The notes beneath the pieces were generated by a model. That model saw only the letters and a program-made list of their open reading frames with translations, had not been told where the DNA came from and made no database searches. Both the position numbers and the translations under genes were made by a program. A stretch of DNA of 64,000 nucleotides from Aliiroseovarius lamellibrachiae (GTDB lineage: Bacteria > Pseudomonadota > Alphaproteobacteria > Rhodobacterales > Rhodobacteraceae): NCBI RefSeq assembly GCF_018599245.1, contig NZ_JAHEVJ010000007.1, positions 1-64,000 of the forward strand. The letters are read 5' to 3'. Shown here one piece after another: positions 7,656-16,949 of the stretch; position 1 is the first letter of the stretch, and each line of letters starts with the position of its first letter.

Positions 7656-7720
7656 GCGATAGTGGTGTGTCCGGACGTATACAATGACTGCCCTTTGTTG
7701 GGCGGGATCAAGAGGCTGAA

Positions 7721-9115
7721 ATGACTGAGATTAAGATCTACAACACCAAGGCACGGGCGAAAGAAGTCTTTACGCCGATCGATCCTGACAATGTGCGTCT
7801 CTATGTCTGTGGCCCGACTGTCTATGACCGCGCCCATCTGGGCAACGCGCGCCCGGTGGTGGTGTTTGATGTGCTGCAACGGCTTTTGCGTCATGTCTAC
7901 GGGGCAGAACATGTGACATATGTGCGTAATTTCACCGACGTGGATGATAAGATCAACGCGACCGCATTGGCGCGCAAAGAGGCAGGCGCGAAAGGCACGC
8001 TGGAAGAGCTGGTGCATGAACGCTCCAACGAAACCATCGCGTGGTATCTTAAGGACATGGGGGCGTTGGGCGCTGAGGAGCCTGACCACATGCCGCGTGC
8101 GACCGAGTTCATTGCGCCGATGATTGCCATGATCGAGGATCTGATCGCCAAGGGTCACGCCTATGAGGCCGAGGGGCATGTGCTTTTTGCGGTCGAGAGC
8201 TACAAAAACTATGGCGCATTATCTGGCCGGTCTGTCGATGACATGATCGCCGGCGCCCGCGTGGAAGTGGCGCCATATAAGCGTAATCCGATGGATTTTG
8301 TACTGTGGAAACCCTCCAGCGATGAGCTGCCCGGTTGGGACAGCCCTTGGGGACGTGGCCGACCCGGTTGGCACATCGAATGCTCCGCCATGTCGCATGA
8401 TCTGCTGGGGTCGAGCTTTGACATTCACGGCGGCGGCAATGATCTGCAATTCCCGCACCATGAAAACGAGATCGCCCAGTCAAAATGCGCCCACCCCAAC
8501 GCCGATTTCGCGCGCTATTGGATGCACAACGAGATGTTGCAGGTCGAGGGCAAGAAGATGTCCAAAAGCTTGGGCAACTTCTTCACCGTGCGTGATTTGC
8601 TGGACCAAGGTGTGCCCGGCGAGGTGATCCGCTTTGTGTTTTTAGGCACGCATTATCGCAAGCCGATGGATTGGACTGAGAAGAAGCGGGTGGAGGCAGA
8701 GGCGACGTTAAGGAAGTGGTACGCGCAAGCAGATCGTGCATTAGATAACGCTGAACCTTATTCCAGTGTTATCGACGCTGTGGCGGATGACCTAAATACA
8801 TCAAAGGCTCTCGCTGAAATTCATCAGCTTTCACATGCCGATGATGTTCCGACCTTGCGTGCAAGTTTGAAATTTCTGGGTTTGATGGGAGATACAACGC
8901 CGGATTGGGCTGCTGCTCCATCCGTGGACCTGTCCGACCTCGCCACCAAACTCCATGAAACCCGCCTCACAGCCATGCAAACCAAAGACTTCTCAGCCGT
9001 GGACGCGCTGAAATCTGCGCTCATTGCAGCCGGGGTTCAGGTGCGCATGTCAAAAGTAGGGGTGGATCTGGAACCGGGTCCTGATTTCGACGCAGAGAAG
9101 CTCAACGAGATCTAA
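7721..9115 (+). CDS. cysS: Cysteine--tRNA ligase
   Basis: This 464-residue class I aminoacyl-tRNA synthetase charges tRNA-Cys in the cytoplasm. The zinc-binding Cys30 and the HLGN form of the HIGH motif (39-42) lie at the N-terminus. The second zinc region 'GWHIECSAM' and '[18 protein letters not shown]' (cut to '[14 protein letters not shown]') define the cysteine pocket, and KMSKS is at 279-283. The C-terminal anticodon-binding helical domain is complete, and the length is as expected. The ATG at 7721 follows AGAGG. It ends in front of a strong hairpin terminator. Confidence 0.97.
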   Translation: MTEIKIYNTKARAKEVFTPIDPDNVRLYVCGPTVYDRAHLGNARPVVVFDVLQRLLRHVYGAEHVTYVRNFTDVDDKINATALARKEAGAKGTLEELVHERSNETIAWYLKDMGALGAEEPDHMPRATEFIAPMIAMIEDLIAKGHAYEAEGHVLFAVESYKNYGALSGRSVDDMIAGARVEVAPYKRNPMDFVLWKPSSDELPGWDSPWGRGRPGWHIECSAMSHDLLGSSFDIHGGGNDLQFPHHENEIAQSKCAHPNADFARYWMHNEMLQVEGKKMSKSLGNFFTVRDLLDQGVPGEVIRFVFLGTHYRKPMDWTEKKRVEAEATLRKWYAQADRALDNAEPYSSVIDAVADDLNTSKALAEIHQLSHADDVPTLRASLKFLGLMGDTTPDWAAAPSVDLSDLATKLHETRLTAMQTKDFSAVDALKSALIAAGVQVRMSKVGVDLEPGPDFDAEKLNEI

Positions 9116-9125
9116 GAAATATGGA

Positions 9126-9154
9126 CAGCGCCCGACACTGGTGGGCGCTGTTTT
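9126..9154 (+). terminator. Rho-independent terminator of cysS
   Basis: CAGCGCCC (9126-9133) pairs perfectly with GGGCGCTG (9143-9150), followed at once by TTTT. It begins 11 bases after the cysS stop. Confidence 0.85.
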
Positions 9155-9210
9155 GACATTGTCGTGGGGCGGGGATTTCCGACCGCATTGGAATGTGAAA
9201 CCTAAGATGA

Positions 9211-9257
9211 TGCGCCCTCCTGGGGGAGGGTCGGGCGCAGTCCGGTGTGCCACCGGA
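9211..9257 (+). other. Structured leader before cimA
   Basis: Two hairpins follow each other. In the first, the CCC of GCGCCCTCC (9212-9220) can pair either with GGAGGG (9225-9230) or, as GCGCCC, with GGGCGC (9233-9238), so two folds exclude each other. The second is a perfect 7-bp stem, TCCGGTG/CACCGGA, at 9241-9257. Together they occupy the 5' UTR of cimA, 29 bases before the start codon. I do not recognise a known riboswitch class. Confidence 0.4.
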
Positions 9258-9285
9258 CGAAACAGAAACGAGAGGGGAGCGCCAG

Positions 9286-10932
9286 ATGAGTGCTGATCAA
9301 GCCACCAATCCATCAAAAGACCGCCTGTATATCTACGACACCACCCTGCGTGATGGCCAACAGACGCAGGGCGTGCAGTTTTCGTTCACCGAAAAGACGC
9401 AGATTGCTGAGGCATTGGATGGGCTTGGGATTGATTACATCGAAGGCGGTTGGCCCGGTGCAAACCCCACGGATTCCGAGTTCTTTGAACGCGCCCCCAA
9501 AACCCGCGCGACCTTTACCGCCTTTGGCATGACCAAACGGGCGGGGCGCTCGGCGGAAAATGATGATGTGCTTTCGGGCGTGATGAACGCGGGTACGCAG
9601 GCGGTGTGTCTGGTCGGCAAATCCCATGATTTCCACGTCACCACCGCGCTTGGCATTGAGCTATCTGAAAACGTCGAAAATATCCGTTCTTCAATGGCTT
9701 ACATGGTGCGCGAGGGGCGCGAGGCGCTGTATGATGCGGAACATTTCTTTGATGGCTATAAGGCGAACCCGTCCTATGCGCTGGAGTGTGTAACGGCCGC
9801 CTATGAGGCCGGTGCGCGCTGGATCGTGCTCTGTGATACCAATGGCGGTACGCTGCCACACGAGGTGCATCAGATCACCAAAGCGGTGATTGCGGCGGGC
9901 ATTCCGGGGGATCATTTGGGCATCCATACCCATGACGACACCGGCAATGCCGTGGCCTGTAGCTTGGCCGCCATTGATGCGGGCGCGCGGCAGGTGCAAG
10001 GCACGTTAAATGGCTTGGGCGAACGCTGTGGCAACGCCAATCTGACCACGTTGATCCCGCTTTTACTGTTAAAAGAACCCTACGCGAGCGGGTATGAGCT
10101 GGGCATCGCAAAGGATAAACTGGCCGGGTTGACGCGCTTGTCTCGTCAGCTTGACGACATTTTGAACCGCGTGCCGGACAAATCGGCGCCTTTCGTGGGC
10201 GCGTCGGCTTTTGCCCATAAGGCCGGGTTGCACGCCAGCGCGATCTTAAAAGACCCCACCACATATGAACATATTCCGCCCGAAACCGTTGGCAACACAC
10301 GCGTTGTGCCGATGTCAAACCAGGCCGGGCAATCCAACCTGCGCGCGCGGCTGGCAGATGCCGGGATTGAGGTGGCCTCGGGCGATCCGCGTCTCGCCGA
10401 CATCCTGACCCGCGTGAAAGAGCTTGAGGAAAAGGGCTATGCCTACGACAGCGCGCAGGCGTCATTTGAGCTGGTTGCGCGTGACGTTTTGGGGCAATTG
10501 CCGCAGTTTTTTGAGGTAAAACGCTATAAGGTCACCGTTGAGAGGCGCAAAAATAAGCGCAACAAAATGGTCAGCCTGTCCGAGGCGATTGTGGTGGTGA
10601 AAATCGGCAAAGACAAGAAATTGTCGGTGTCGGAAAGCGTGGATGCGCGCGGCACGGATCGTGGCCCGGTGAATGCGCTCGCCAAGGCGCTTGGCAAGGA
10701 TTTGGGGCCTTATCAGTCGATCATTGATGATTTGCGACTGGTGGATTTCAAGGTGCGCATCACCCAAGGCGGGACCGAGGCGCAAACCCGCGTGATCATT
10801 GATAGCGAAGACAGTGCGGGGCATCGCTGGTCCACGGTTGGCGTCAGCCCAAACATAGTGGATGCCTCGTTTGAGGCGCTTTTGGACGCGATAAACTGGA
10901 AACTTCTGCGCGATGGGGCGCAGGTTGTATGA
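9286..10932 (+). CDS. cimA: Citramalate synthase
   Basis: CimA condenses pyruvate with acetyl-CoA to (R)-citramalate, the threonine-independent entry to isoleucine. The 548-residue protein has the DRE-TIM barrel of the isopropylmalate synthase superfamily: 'YDTTLRDGQQTQG' at residues 17-29 with the metal/substrate residues Arg22 and Asp23, 'HTHDDTGNA' mid-protein supplying His metal ligands, and 'GLGERCGNANL'. A LeuA-type dimerisation domain forms the C-terminal ~130 residues and normally binds the feedback inhibitor isoleucine. The ATG at 9286 (GAGGGGAG upstream) is preferred over an in-frame codon at 9247. The stop overlaps the next gene (ATGA, 10929-10932). Confidence 0.93.
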   Translation: MSADQATNPSKDRLYIYDTTLRDGQQTQGVQFSFTEKTQIAEALDGLGIDYIEGGWPGANPTDSEFFERAPKTRATFTAFGMTKRAGRSAENDDVLSGVMNAGTQAVCLVGKSHDFHVTTALGIELSENVENIRSSMAYMVREGREALYDAEHFFDGYKANPSYALECVTAAYEAGARWIVLCDTNGGTLPHEVHQITKAVIAAGIPGDHLGIHTHDDTGNAVACSLAAIDAGARQVQGTLNGLGERCGNANLTTLIPLLLLKEPYASGYELGIAKDKLAGLTRLSRQLDDILNRVPDKSAPFVGASAFAHKAGLHASAILKDPTTYEHIPPETVGNTRVVPMSNQAGQSNLRARLADAGIEVASGDPRLADILTRVKELEEKGYAYDSAQASFELVARDVLGQLPQFFEVKRYKVTVERRKNKRNKMVSLSEAIVVVKIGKDKKLSVSESVDARGTDRGPVNALAKALGKDLGPYQSIIDDLRLVDFKVRITQGGTEAQTRVIIDSEDSAGHRWSTVGVSPNIVDASFEALLDAINWKLLRDGAQVV

Positions 10933-11693
10933 GTGATATCAATGACCTAAGCGCTAATATTAATGCCTGTGCTGAATTGGTGCAGACGGGGGATGCCGAC
11001 CGGTTTCTGTCGGCAATGACCGGATCCCCAGATGAACGCGCGGTGCTTTTCCCGCTTTACGCCTTTAATCTCGAGATTGCCCGCGCGCCCTTCATGTCAA
11101 CTGAACCGATGGTCGGCTTGGTGCGGTTGCAGTTCTGGCGCGACGTGGTCGAGGGCAAAACCACAGCCGCCCATGATGTTGCCGGGCCAGTGACTGACCT
11201 GATTGCGCGCGAACAGCTGAGTGCGCCGCATTTGGTGATGATGATTGATGCGCGTGAAAGCGACATTGAGGGGATTGGACGGCAAAGCGCCGACGCTGTG
11301 ACGGCGTATGCGCGCGGAACCTCTGGGGCGATGATGATGGCCTCGGATAATGTGGCACCTGAGCAAGCGGCGCTCAGCGATTTGGGCACCGCGTCAGGCT
11401 TGGCCAATTGGCTTTTGTCGCAACCCGACCTTGCCCGTGCCGGGCGGGGGCATATCATGCCAAGTGATGAGATGATTGCGGTTTTGGCTGACGAAGGCCT
11501 GGGGCTTTTGGCACAGGCACGGGCTGATTTGCCGCGCAAAGGCACCGCCGCGATGCGGTCGGCTTGGCGGGCAAAATCCGTGCTGACACGCGCCAAAATC
11601 CAACCTGACTTGGTGCGGGATGGCGGGCTTGGCGGGTCAGATTTTGCCCGCAAAGGGCGTTTGGTGTGGTTGGGGCTCTCAGGCGGCTGGTAA
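10929..11693 (+). CDS. Squalene/phytoene synthase-like protein (NDUFAF6 type)
   Basis: The 254-residue protein has the all-alpha isoprenoid synthase fold of the squalene/phytoene synthase family. It belongs to the branch close to the mitochondrial complex I assembly factor NDUFAF6: 'FPLYAFNLEIARAP' and 'LVRLQFWRDVVEG' in the first third. The aspartate-rich DxxxD motifs needed for prenyl-diphosphate chemistry are not evident, so a catalytic role in carotenoid synthesis is unlikely. No carotenoid genes lie nearby. It is translationally coupled to cimA by a 4-bp overlap. Function is inferred only from the family. Confidence 0.75.
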   Translation: MSDINDLSANINACAELVQTGDADRFLSAMTGSPDERAVLFPLYAFNLEIARAPFMSTEPMVGLVRLQFWRDVVEGKTTAAHDVAGPVTDLIAREQLSAPHLVMMIDARESDIEGIGRQSADAVTAYARGTSGAMMMASDNVAPEQAALSDLGTASGLANWLLSQPDLARAGRGHIMPSDEMIAVLADEGLGLLAQARADLPRKGTAAMRSAWRAKSVLTRAKIQPDLVRDGGLGGSDFARKGRLVWLGLSGGW

Positions 11694-11713
11694 GGGCCGC
11701 CTGATTTCACGAC

Positions 11714-12355
11714 TTATCTTGAAAGCGCTGCGGCCTCGGCGGCAAGCTCGGTGATGGCGGCCCAATCGCCGGCCTCGACCAGCGCATTTGGCGCCACCCA
11801 TGATCCACCTACACAGAGCGTGTTTGGCAGCGTCAGATAATCCGGCGCATTCAATCGGCTGACGCCCCCGGTGGGGCAAAAGCTGATTTGTGGCAAAGGC
11901 GATGACAGCGCCTTTAGGAATTTCGCCCCCCCCGCGGCCTCAGCCGGGAAAAACTTTTGCACGCGGTAGCCACGTTCCAAAAGGCGCATCGCTTCTGTTG
12001 CCGAACTGGCGCCGGGCAGCAGCGGCAATTCCACCGCTTCGCAGCTGTCCAACAGCAAATCCGTCGCACCGGGGGCCACGGCAAAAACCGCACCTGCGGT
12101 CTTGGCGTCGGCGGCATCTTCTGGGGTCAGGACGGTGCCCGCACCAACTGCGCCGCCTTCGACTTTTGACATCTCTGCGATGACTTCAAGGGCGGCTGGG
12201 GTGCGCAATGTGACCTCAAGTGCTGGCAAGCCGCCTTTGATCAGGGCCTCGGCCAGCGGAATGGCGTGGGCCACGTCATGCACCACCAACACGGGGATGA
12301 CGGGCGCCAAGCGGCAGATCTCTTCGGCGGCGTTTGCGGCATCTCTTGGGATCAT
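11714..12355 (-). CDS. eda: KDPG aldolase (2-dehydro-3-deoxyphosphogluconate aldolase)
   Basis: Eda splits 2-keto-3-deoxy-6-phosphogluconate into pyruvate and glyceraldehyde-3-phosphate, the last step of the Entner-Doudoroff pathway. The 213-residue class I aldolase barrel shows 'ALEVTLRTP' with Glu47, 'GAGTVLT', and the Schiff-base lysine Lys134 in 'QKFFPAEAAGG', then a phosphate-binding 'CPTGGV'. The start codon overlaps the edd stop (ATGA), so the two enzymes are made from one message. Confidence 0.95.
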   Translation of the reverse strand: MIPRDAANAAEEICRLAPVIPVLVVHDVAHAIPLAEALIKGGLPALEVTLRTPAALEVIAEMSKVEGGAVGAGTVLTPEDAADAKTAGAVFAVAPGATDLLLDSCEAVELPLLPGASSATEAMRLLERGYRVQKFFPAEAAGGAKFLKALSSPLPQISFCPTGGVSRLNAPDYLTLPNTLCVGGSWVAPNALVEAGDWAAITELAAEAAALSR

Positions 12356-14163
12356 GTGTCATCTCCTTTAAAAAGTGGCGAGGCCCCTTGGGTGGCGGGG
12401 CCGACATGCCTGCGGAAGGCGGAAAAAAGCTCGCGTCCTAAGCCAAATTCATTGGCGGTTAGGTCTTGGGTCACCGGCGTACGATCGTCAAAGCCATTGG
12501 ACAGCACCGACAGGCTGCCGGTTGTGGCATCCAGTCGGATCAAATCGCCGTCTTCGATCTTTGCAATTGGGCCACCGGCGGCGGCTTCGGGCGACATATG
12601 AATGGCGGCGGGCACTTTGCCGGACGCGCCAGACATGCGCCCATCTGTGATCAGCGCCACATTCAATCCCCGGTCTTGTAGCACAGAAAGCACCGGGGTG
12701 AGACCATGTAATTCCGGCATGCCGTTGGCTTGCGGCCCTTGGAAGCGCACAACGACGATGGTGTCCGAGGTGAATTCCCCCGCTTTAAAGGCGGCTTTCA
12801 CGCTGTCTTGGTCGTGGAAAACGCGGGCAGGGGCCTCGATAATGTGGCGGGCTTTGTCCACGGCGGACACTTTGATCACGCCTTGGCCGATGTTGCCGTC
12901 AAGCTTGGCAAGGCCGCCGGTGGGTTGGAACGGATCGGCGGGGGTGCGCAGGATCCTGTCGTTCTGGCTGTCGCGCGGGGCAGGTTCCCATTTCACGCGC
13001 TCGCCATCCAGTTTCGCCTCGGCGGCGTAATTGGACATGGAGCCTGCAATGGTGGTCACATCCTCATGCATCAATCCCGCCTCCAGCAAATGACCAATCA
13101 TATAGCCAAGCCCACCTGCGGCGTGGAAATGGTTCACATCCGCAAGCCCGTTGGGGTAAACCCGCGCCATCAGCGGCACGGCAGCAGAGAGATCCGCAAA
13201 ATCCTCAAGCGTTAGGATCACGCCCGCCGCGCGCGCCATGGCGGGCAGGTGAAGGACAAGATTGGTGGATCCGCCGGTGGCCATCAGACCCACGATGCCG
13301 TTCACAAAGGCTTTGGCATCAAGCACTTGCCCGGCAGGGGTGAAATTTTTTCCCGGCGCCATCGACAAAGCGCGACGTACGCCCTCAGCCGTCAGAGCGT
13401 CCCGTAAGGGGGTGTGTGGGTTCACAAATGAGGACCCGGGAAGGTGCAGCCCCATGAACTCCATCAACATCTGGTTTGAATTGGCGGTGCCGTAAAAGGT
13501 ACAAGTCCCCGGCCCGTGATAGGCGGCCATTTCAGCGGCCATCAGTGCTTTTCGGTCAATGTCCCCGGTGGCGAATTTCTTGCGGATTGCGGCTTTTTCA
13601 TCGTTGGGCAGGCCAGACACCATGGGCCCGGCGGGCAGAAACACCGCCGGGATATGACCAAAAGTGGCGGCGGCAATCACCAGACCCGGCACGATCTTAT
13701 CGCAGACGCCCAGATAAAGTGCAGCATCATAAGTGTTGTGCGACAGGGCAATCGCGGCGGCCATGGCAATCACGTCGCGCGAAAACAGCGACAGCTCCAT
13801 CCCGACCTCGCCTTGGGTCACGCCGTCGCACATGGCGGGCACGCCGCCGGCCACTTGGGCGGTTGCGCCTTCTTGGCGGGCGACCTTTTTGATCAGATCG
13901 GGATAGGCGGCATATGGCGCATGGGCGGACAGCATGTCGTTATAAGCGCTGACAATTCCGATGTTTGGCGCGCGGCCTTCGGCGAGCGTGGCCTGATCCT
14001 GGCCGGCCCCCGCATAGGCGTGGGCTTGTCCGGAACAGCCAAGATGACCACGGGCCGGGCCTTTCTGGGCGGCAGCGTTGATCTTGGCCTCATAGGCGGT
14101 GCGGACGGGCAGGGAGCGTGCGAGGATCCGTTCTGTCACACGGTCGATTTGGGAATGAAGCAT
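12352..14163 (-). CDS. edd: Phosphogluconate dehydratase
   Basis: Edd dehydrates 6-phosphogluconate to KDPG, the committing step of the Entner-Doudoroff pathway. The 603-residue protein is an IlvD/Edd-family iron-sulfur dehydratase. Signature segments include 'AYNDMLSAH', '[14 protein letters not shown]' with a cluster cysteine, 'GVCDKIVPG' with a second, '[13 protein letters not shown]' with the third, and '[13 protein letters not shown]' near the C-terminus. I use the ATG at 14163 with AGAGGA upstream; an in-frame codon six residues earlier is unlikely. A LacI-type operator sits 63 bp upstream at 14226-14239, suggesting sugar-responsive repression. Edd and eda form a two-gene operon. Confidence 0.96.
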   Translation of the reverse strand: MLHSQIDRVTERILARSLPVRTAYEAKINAAAQKGPARGHLGCSGQAHAYAGAGQDQATLAEGRAPNIGIVSAYNDMLSAHAPYAAYPDLIKKVARQEGATAQVAGGVPAMCDGVTQGEVGMELSLFSRDVIAMAAAIALSHNTYDAALYLGVCDKIVPGLVIAAATFGHIPAVFLPAGPMVSGLPNDEKAAIRKKFATGDIDRKALMAAEMAAYHGPGTCTFYGTANSNQMLMEFMGLHLPGSSFVNPHTPLRDALTAEGVRRALSMAPGKNFTPAGQVLDAKAFVNGIVGLMATGGSTNLVLHLPAMARAAGVILTLEDFADLSAAVPLMARVYPNGLADVNHFHAAGGLGYMIGHLLEAGLMHEDVTTIAGSMSNYAAEAKLDGERVKWEPAPRDSQNDRILRTPADPFQPTGGLAKLDGNIGQGVIKVSAVDKARHIIEAPARVFHDQDSVKAAFKAGEFTSDTIVVVRFQGPQANGMPELHGLTPVLSVLQDRGLNVALITDGRMSGASGKVPAAIHMSPEAAAGGPIAKIEDGDLIRLDATTGSLSVLSNGFDDRTPVTQDLTANEFGLGRELFSAFRRHVGPATQGASPLFKGDDT

Positions 14164-14225
14164 CCGGGGTCCTCTTATCACTGGTCCGCCTTGTTTAGGC
14201 GATTTGGGCCGGGGATAACAGGAAA

Positions 14226-14239
14226 TGATAGCGCTAACA
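14226..14239. promoter_or_regulatory. LacI-family operator upstream of edd-eda
   Basis: TGATAGCGCTAACA is a near-perfect palindrome centred on the CG typical of LacI-family operators (TGwTAGCGCTAwCA). It lies between the divergent edd and lipoprotein genes, 63 bp before the edd start. Regulation of Entner-Doudoroff genes by a LacI-type repressor is plausible. No lacI-type gene is in the window, so the regulator would act from elsewhere. Confidence 0.55.
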
Positions 14240-14313
14240 AGTCAAGAAATGTGGGGAGGATGGCGCAATGTCATAAGCTTTCCCCATCGTTTCCACAGTG
14301 ATGACACAATTGG

Positions 14314-14328
14314 TTAACACTTTCTTAG
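14314..14328. promoter_or_regulatory. CtrA-like half-matched box
   Basis: TTAA-N7-TTAG differs by one base from the CtrA consensus TTAA-N7-TTAA and lies 39 bp before the lipoprotein gene at 14367. With a single mismatch in an AT-rich spot this may be chance. Confidence 0.25.
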
Positions 14329-14366
14329 TCAGCAAATAACGAGCAGAACGCTTGTAGGAGGAAGAT

Positions 14367-15080
14367 ATGGGACACGTAGTCAATCTGGGTAAAATCATCC
14401 TTGGTTGTGTTGCACTGGCGGCATTGTCGGCGTGTGTGAAACCGGGCGATGTGACCCGCGGCGCTACACCGAAACTCGAGCTGCTGACCGCCACTGAAAT
14501 CGCCAGCCAGGCGGTGACGCAGTTTAACGTGACGGACGTGCGCGTAAATGTCCCTCGTGATTTAAAGGTGTCCGAGGCCAATACCTTTAAACCCAAAGCG
14601 GATATTGTGTGGCGCGAAGACCCGTTGGGTGATCGTTACCAACAAGTTGAAGTGATCCTTCAGGCGGCGTTTGAACGTGGTGTCAGCACGCTGAATGAGG
14701 GACGGGATGTGGTGCTGGATATTCAGCTGCAAGAGTTCCACGCCCTGACCCAACGGACCCGATACACCTATGGCGGCACCCACGCGATCCGGTTCTCATT
14801 GACCGTTCTTGATGCCGAAACCGGGGCCGTTGTGGAACCGGCGCGCGTGATCCAAGCGGATCTGAGAGCCTTTGGTGGCGGCGAGGCATTGGCCGCTGAG
14901 GCCCGAGGCGAGACACAAAAGGTTCGGATCACCGATCATCTGGCCAAGGTCGTGCTTTTTGAAATGACCCGTCCGCGTGATTTCTTGCCGGATCAGCCAG
15001 ATGCGACCCCAGACGCGACCCCAGGCGCGAGCATTGTCGCCGCGGCCCCAGCGGTTGAAACGCCGGCTGTGGTGCAATAA
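14367..15080 (+). CDS. DUF6778-like lipoprotein
   Basis: The 237-residue product begins with a lipoprotein signal peptide: a basic/hydrophobic stretch then the lipobox 'LSAC' with Cys22 as the acylated residue. The mature domain carries 'NVPRDLKVSEANTFKP' and 'ADIVWREDPLGDRYQQV', which I associate with the DUF6778 family of Rhodobacterales. The C-terminus is a low-complexity Pro/Ala/Thr tail with repeated 'DATP'. It is probably anchored in the outer or inner membrane facing the periplasm. Function is unknown. A good GGAGGAAG precedes the start and a strong terminator follows. Confidence 0.7.
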   Translation: MGHVVNLGKIILGCVALAALSACVKPGDVTRGATPKLELLTATEIASQAVTQFNVTDVRVNVPRDLKVSEANTFKPKADIVWREDPLGDRYQQVEVILQAAFERGVSTLNEGRDVVLDIQLQEFHALTQRTRYTYGGTHAIRFSLTVLDAETGAVVEPARVIQADLRAFGGGEALAAEARGETQKVRITDHLAKVVLFEMTRPRDFLPDQPDATPDATPGASIVAAAPAVETPAVVQ

Positions 15081-15122
15081 TCCGTGCGACCTGTCCCGAA
15101 TAAGACGTAAATGACGAAGGAT

Positions 15123-15146
15123 AAGGGCGGTTTTTCCGCCCTTTTT
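15123..15146 (+). terminator. Rho-independent terminator
   Basis: AAGGGCGG (15123-15130) pairs with CCGCCCTT (15136-15143) around a TTTTT loop and runs into TTTTT. It ends the lipoprotein gene transcript. Confidence 0.9.
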
Positions 15147-15183
15147 CATTGGCGACAGGCCAGAAACCGGATAGGAGGCGGGC

Positions 15184-16383
15184 ATGACAGATACGCGCCC
15201 AACCCTCCGCCTTAAGCCCAAAGCCAACGCCCGTGCCATTCGACATGGCGCCCCGTGGGTCTATGACAACGAAGCCGTGACCGACCGGCGCACAAAAAAT
15301 ATCGCTGCAGGTGCGATTGCTGTGCTTGAGGACGGCGAGCGCGAACCGCTGGCAACTGTGGCCGTGAACACCAATTCGCGCATCATCGCCCGTGTGCTGG
15401 ATCGTGATCCCGCTGCTGTGATTGACCGCGCCTGGCTTGTCGCGCGCTTGACGGCGGCCCATACCCACCGCGAACACCTGTATGACGCGCCATATTATCG
15501 TCTGGTGCATGCCGAAGCAGACGGTTTGCCCGGTGTGATCATCGACCGCTTTGGCGACATTGCCGTGATCCAACCGAATGCCGCTTGGGCCGACGTGCTG
15601 ATCGAAGACATCGCCAGCGCTTTGGCTGAGGTCACAGGTGTGACGACCATTTTGAAAAACGCCGCAGGCCGCGCGCGCGTGTTGGAAGGGCTTGATCAAG
15701 ACAACGCCGTGCTTTTGGGCACAGCGCCCGAGGCCGCTTTGCCGGTGCCGATGAATGGCGCCACTTATATGGCCGACCTGATGGGCGGGCAGAAAACGGG
15801 GCTTTTCTACGACCAACGCCCGAACCACGCCTTTGCCGCAGGCCTGTCAAAAGACGCACGGGTTTTGGATGTGTTTTCCCATGTGGGGGGCTTCGCCTTG
15901 GCGGCTTTGGCCGGGGGCGCAACATCCGCGCTGTCTGTGGATGGATCGGCACCCGCTTTGGCACTGGCTGAACAAGGCGCCGCCGCAATGGGCGCGGTTG
16001 ATCGCTTTTCGACCCGCCAGGGTGACGCTTTTGATGTGTTGACCCAATTGGGCGAAGAAGGTGCGCAATTTGATGTGGTGATCTGCGATCCACCCGCCTT
16101 TGCCCCCTCTAAACGGTCGTTGGAACAAGGGCTTCGCGCCTATGAACGCATTGCCCGACTGGCCGCGCCATTGGTGGCCCCGGGGGGATATCTTGGTCTG
16201 TGTTCGTGTTCTCACGCCGCCTCAATTGAAAAGTTCCGCGCGTCCTCAACACGGGGCATTGGCCGGGCGGGGCGTGCTTCGCAATTGATTCACACCGGAT
16301 ACGCCGGGGCAGATCATCCGCAGCATCCGAATTTGGCGGAAAGCGGTTATCTGAAAGCACTCTTCTACCGCATTTTGCCATAA
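15184..16383 (+). CDS. rlmI: Class I rRNA methyltransferase, RlmI-like
   Basis: The 399-residue protein has the RlmI architecture: an N-terminal PUA domain ('LRLKPKANARAIRHGAPWVY', core 'RHGAPWVYDNE'), a linker beta-hairpin, and a C-terminal Rossmann methyltransferase with 'VLDVFSHVGGFALAA' as the AdoMet loop and 'DVVICDPPAFAPSK' as the catalytic DPPAF motif. RlmI makes m5C1962 in E. coli 23S rRNA, and this relative probably modifies 23S rRNA cytosine too. The C-terminus ends in the usual 'SGYLKALFYRI' pattern. The PIN-domain gene follows after only 8 bp, suggesting co-transcription. Confidence 0.85.
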   Translation: MTDTRPTLRLKPKANARAIRHGAPWVYDNEAVTDRRTKNIAAGAIAVLEDGEREPLATVAVNTNSRIIARVLDRDPAAVIDRAWLVARLTAAHTHREHLYDAPYYRLVHAEADGLPGVIIDRFGDIAVIQPNAAWADVLIEDIASALAEVTGVTTILKNAAGRARVLEGLDQDNAVLLGTAPEAALPVPMNGATYMADLMGGQKTGLFYDQRPNHAFAAGLSKDARVLDVFSHVGGFALAALAGGATSALSVDGSAPALALAEQGAAAMGAVDRFSTRQGDAFDVLTQLGEEGAQFDVVICDPPAFAPSKRSLEQGLRAYERIARLAAPLVAPGGYLGLCSCSHAASIEKFRASSTRGIGRAGRASQLIHTGYAGADHPQHPNLAESGYLKALFYRILP

Positions 16384-16391
16384 GGGCCGTT

Positions 16392-16949
16392 ATGAAAGTC
16401 CTTATTGATGCCTGTGTTCTTTACCCAACCGTGATGCGGGAAATGGTGATGGGGGCTGCGTCGGCGGGGCTGTTTACCCCTTATTGGTCACCGCGCATTC
16501 TTGAGGAGTGGGCGCGGGCGGCAGCCCGTTTGGGGACGGATCAAGACGGGTTCGCGCGCGCAGAAATTGCGCTTTTGAACGCCCGTTGGCCCAAGGCCAG
16601 TGTGCCCCCTGGTGACGGGGATTTACGCCGCCTGCATTTGCCGGATGAGAATGACATTCACGTTTTGGCCGCCGCGGTCAGTGCCGGGGCGGACATGATC
16701 CTGACATTGAACAATTCCGATTTTCCGCGGCATATTCTGGGCGAAGAGGGGCTGATCCGTGGCAATCCAGACCTGTTCTTGCGCGACTTTGTCGACAGCC
16801 ACCCGGATGAGATGTCTGCCCTTGGCGCCCGCGTGTTGGCCGAGGCGCGCCGCCTATCGGGACGCCCTGATTGGACCATGCGCAGCCTGATGAAAAAAGC
16901 CCGCCTGCCGCGTCTTGGCAAAGCGCTTGAAGCAACCCAAATTAACTGA
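16392..16949 (+). CDS. PIN-domain protein
   Basis: The 185-residue product opens with 'VLIDACVLYP', the first acidic motif of PIN nucleases (Asp6), and contains 'DENDIHVLAAAVSAGAD' with the paired acidic residues and 'ILTLNNSDFP' with the last Asp. These are the four acidic positions of a metal-dependent RNase. The C-terminal ~60 residues are an extra helical part. No antitoxin gene is next to it; the upstream partner is the rRNA methyltransferase, 8 bp away, so this is likely not a VapC toxin but a housekeeping-type PIN protein. Its 3' end overlaps the convergent M48 gene by 8 bp. Confidence 0.8.
   Translation: MKVLIDACVLYPTVMREMVMGAASAGLFTPYWSPRILEEWARAAARLGTDQDGFARAEIALLNARWPKASVPPGDGDLRRLHLPDENDIHVLAAAVSAGADMILTLNNSDFPRHILGEEGLIRGNPDLFLRDFVDSHPDEMSALGARVLAEARRLSGRPDWTMRSLMKKARLPRLGKALEATQIN

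Noticed and set aside
13516-14301. Plus-strand open frame across edd
   Set aside because: edd is recognised on the minus strand by several motifs; the plus frame is a shadow.
16392-16949. PIN protein as a VapC toxin
   Set aside because: No small antitoxin gene precedes it; the neighbour is an rRNA methyltransferase.
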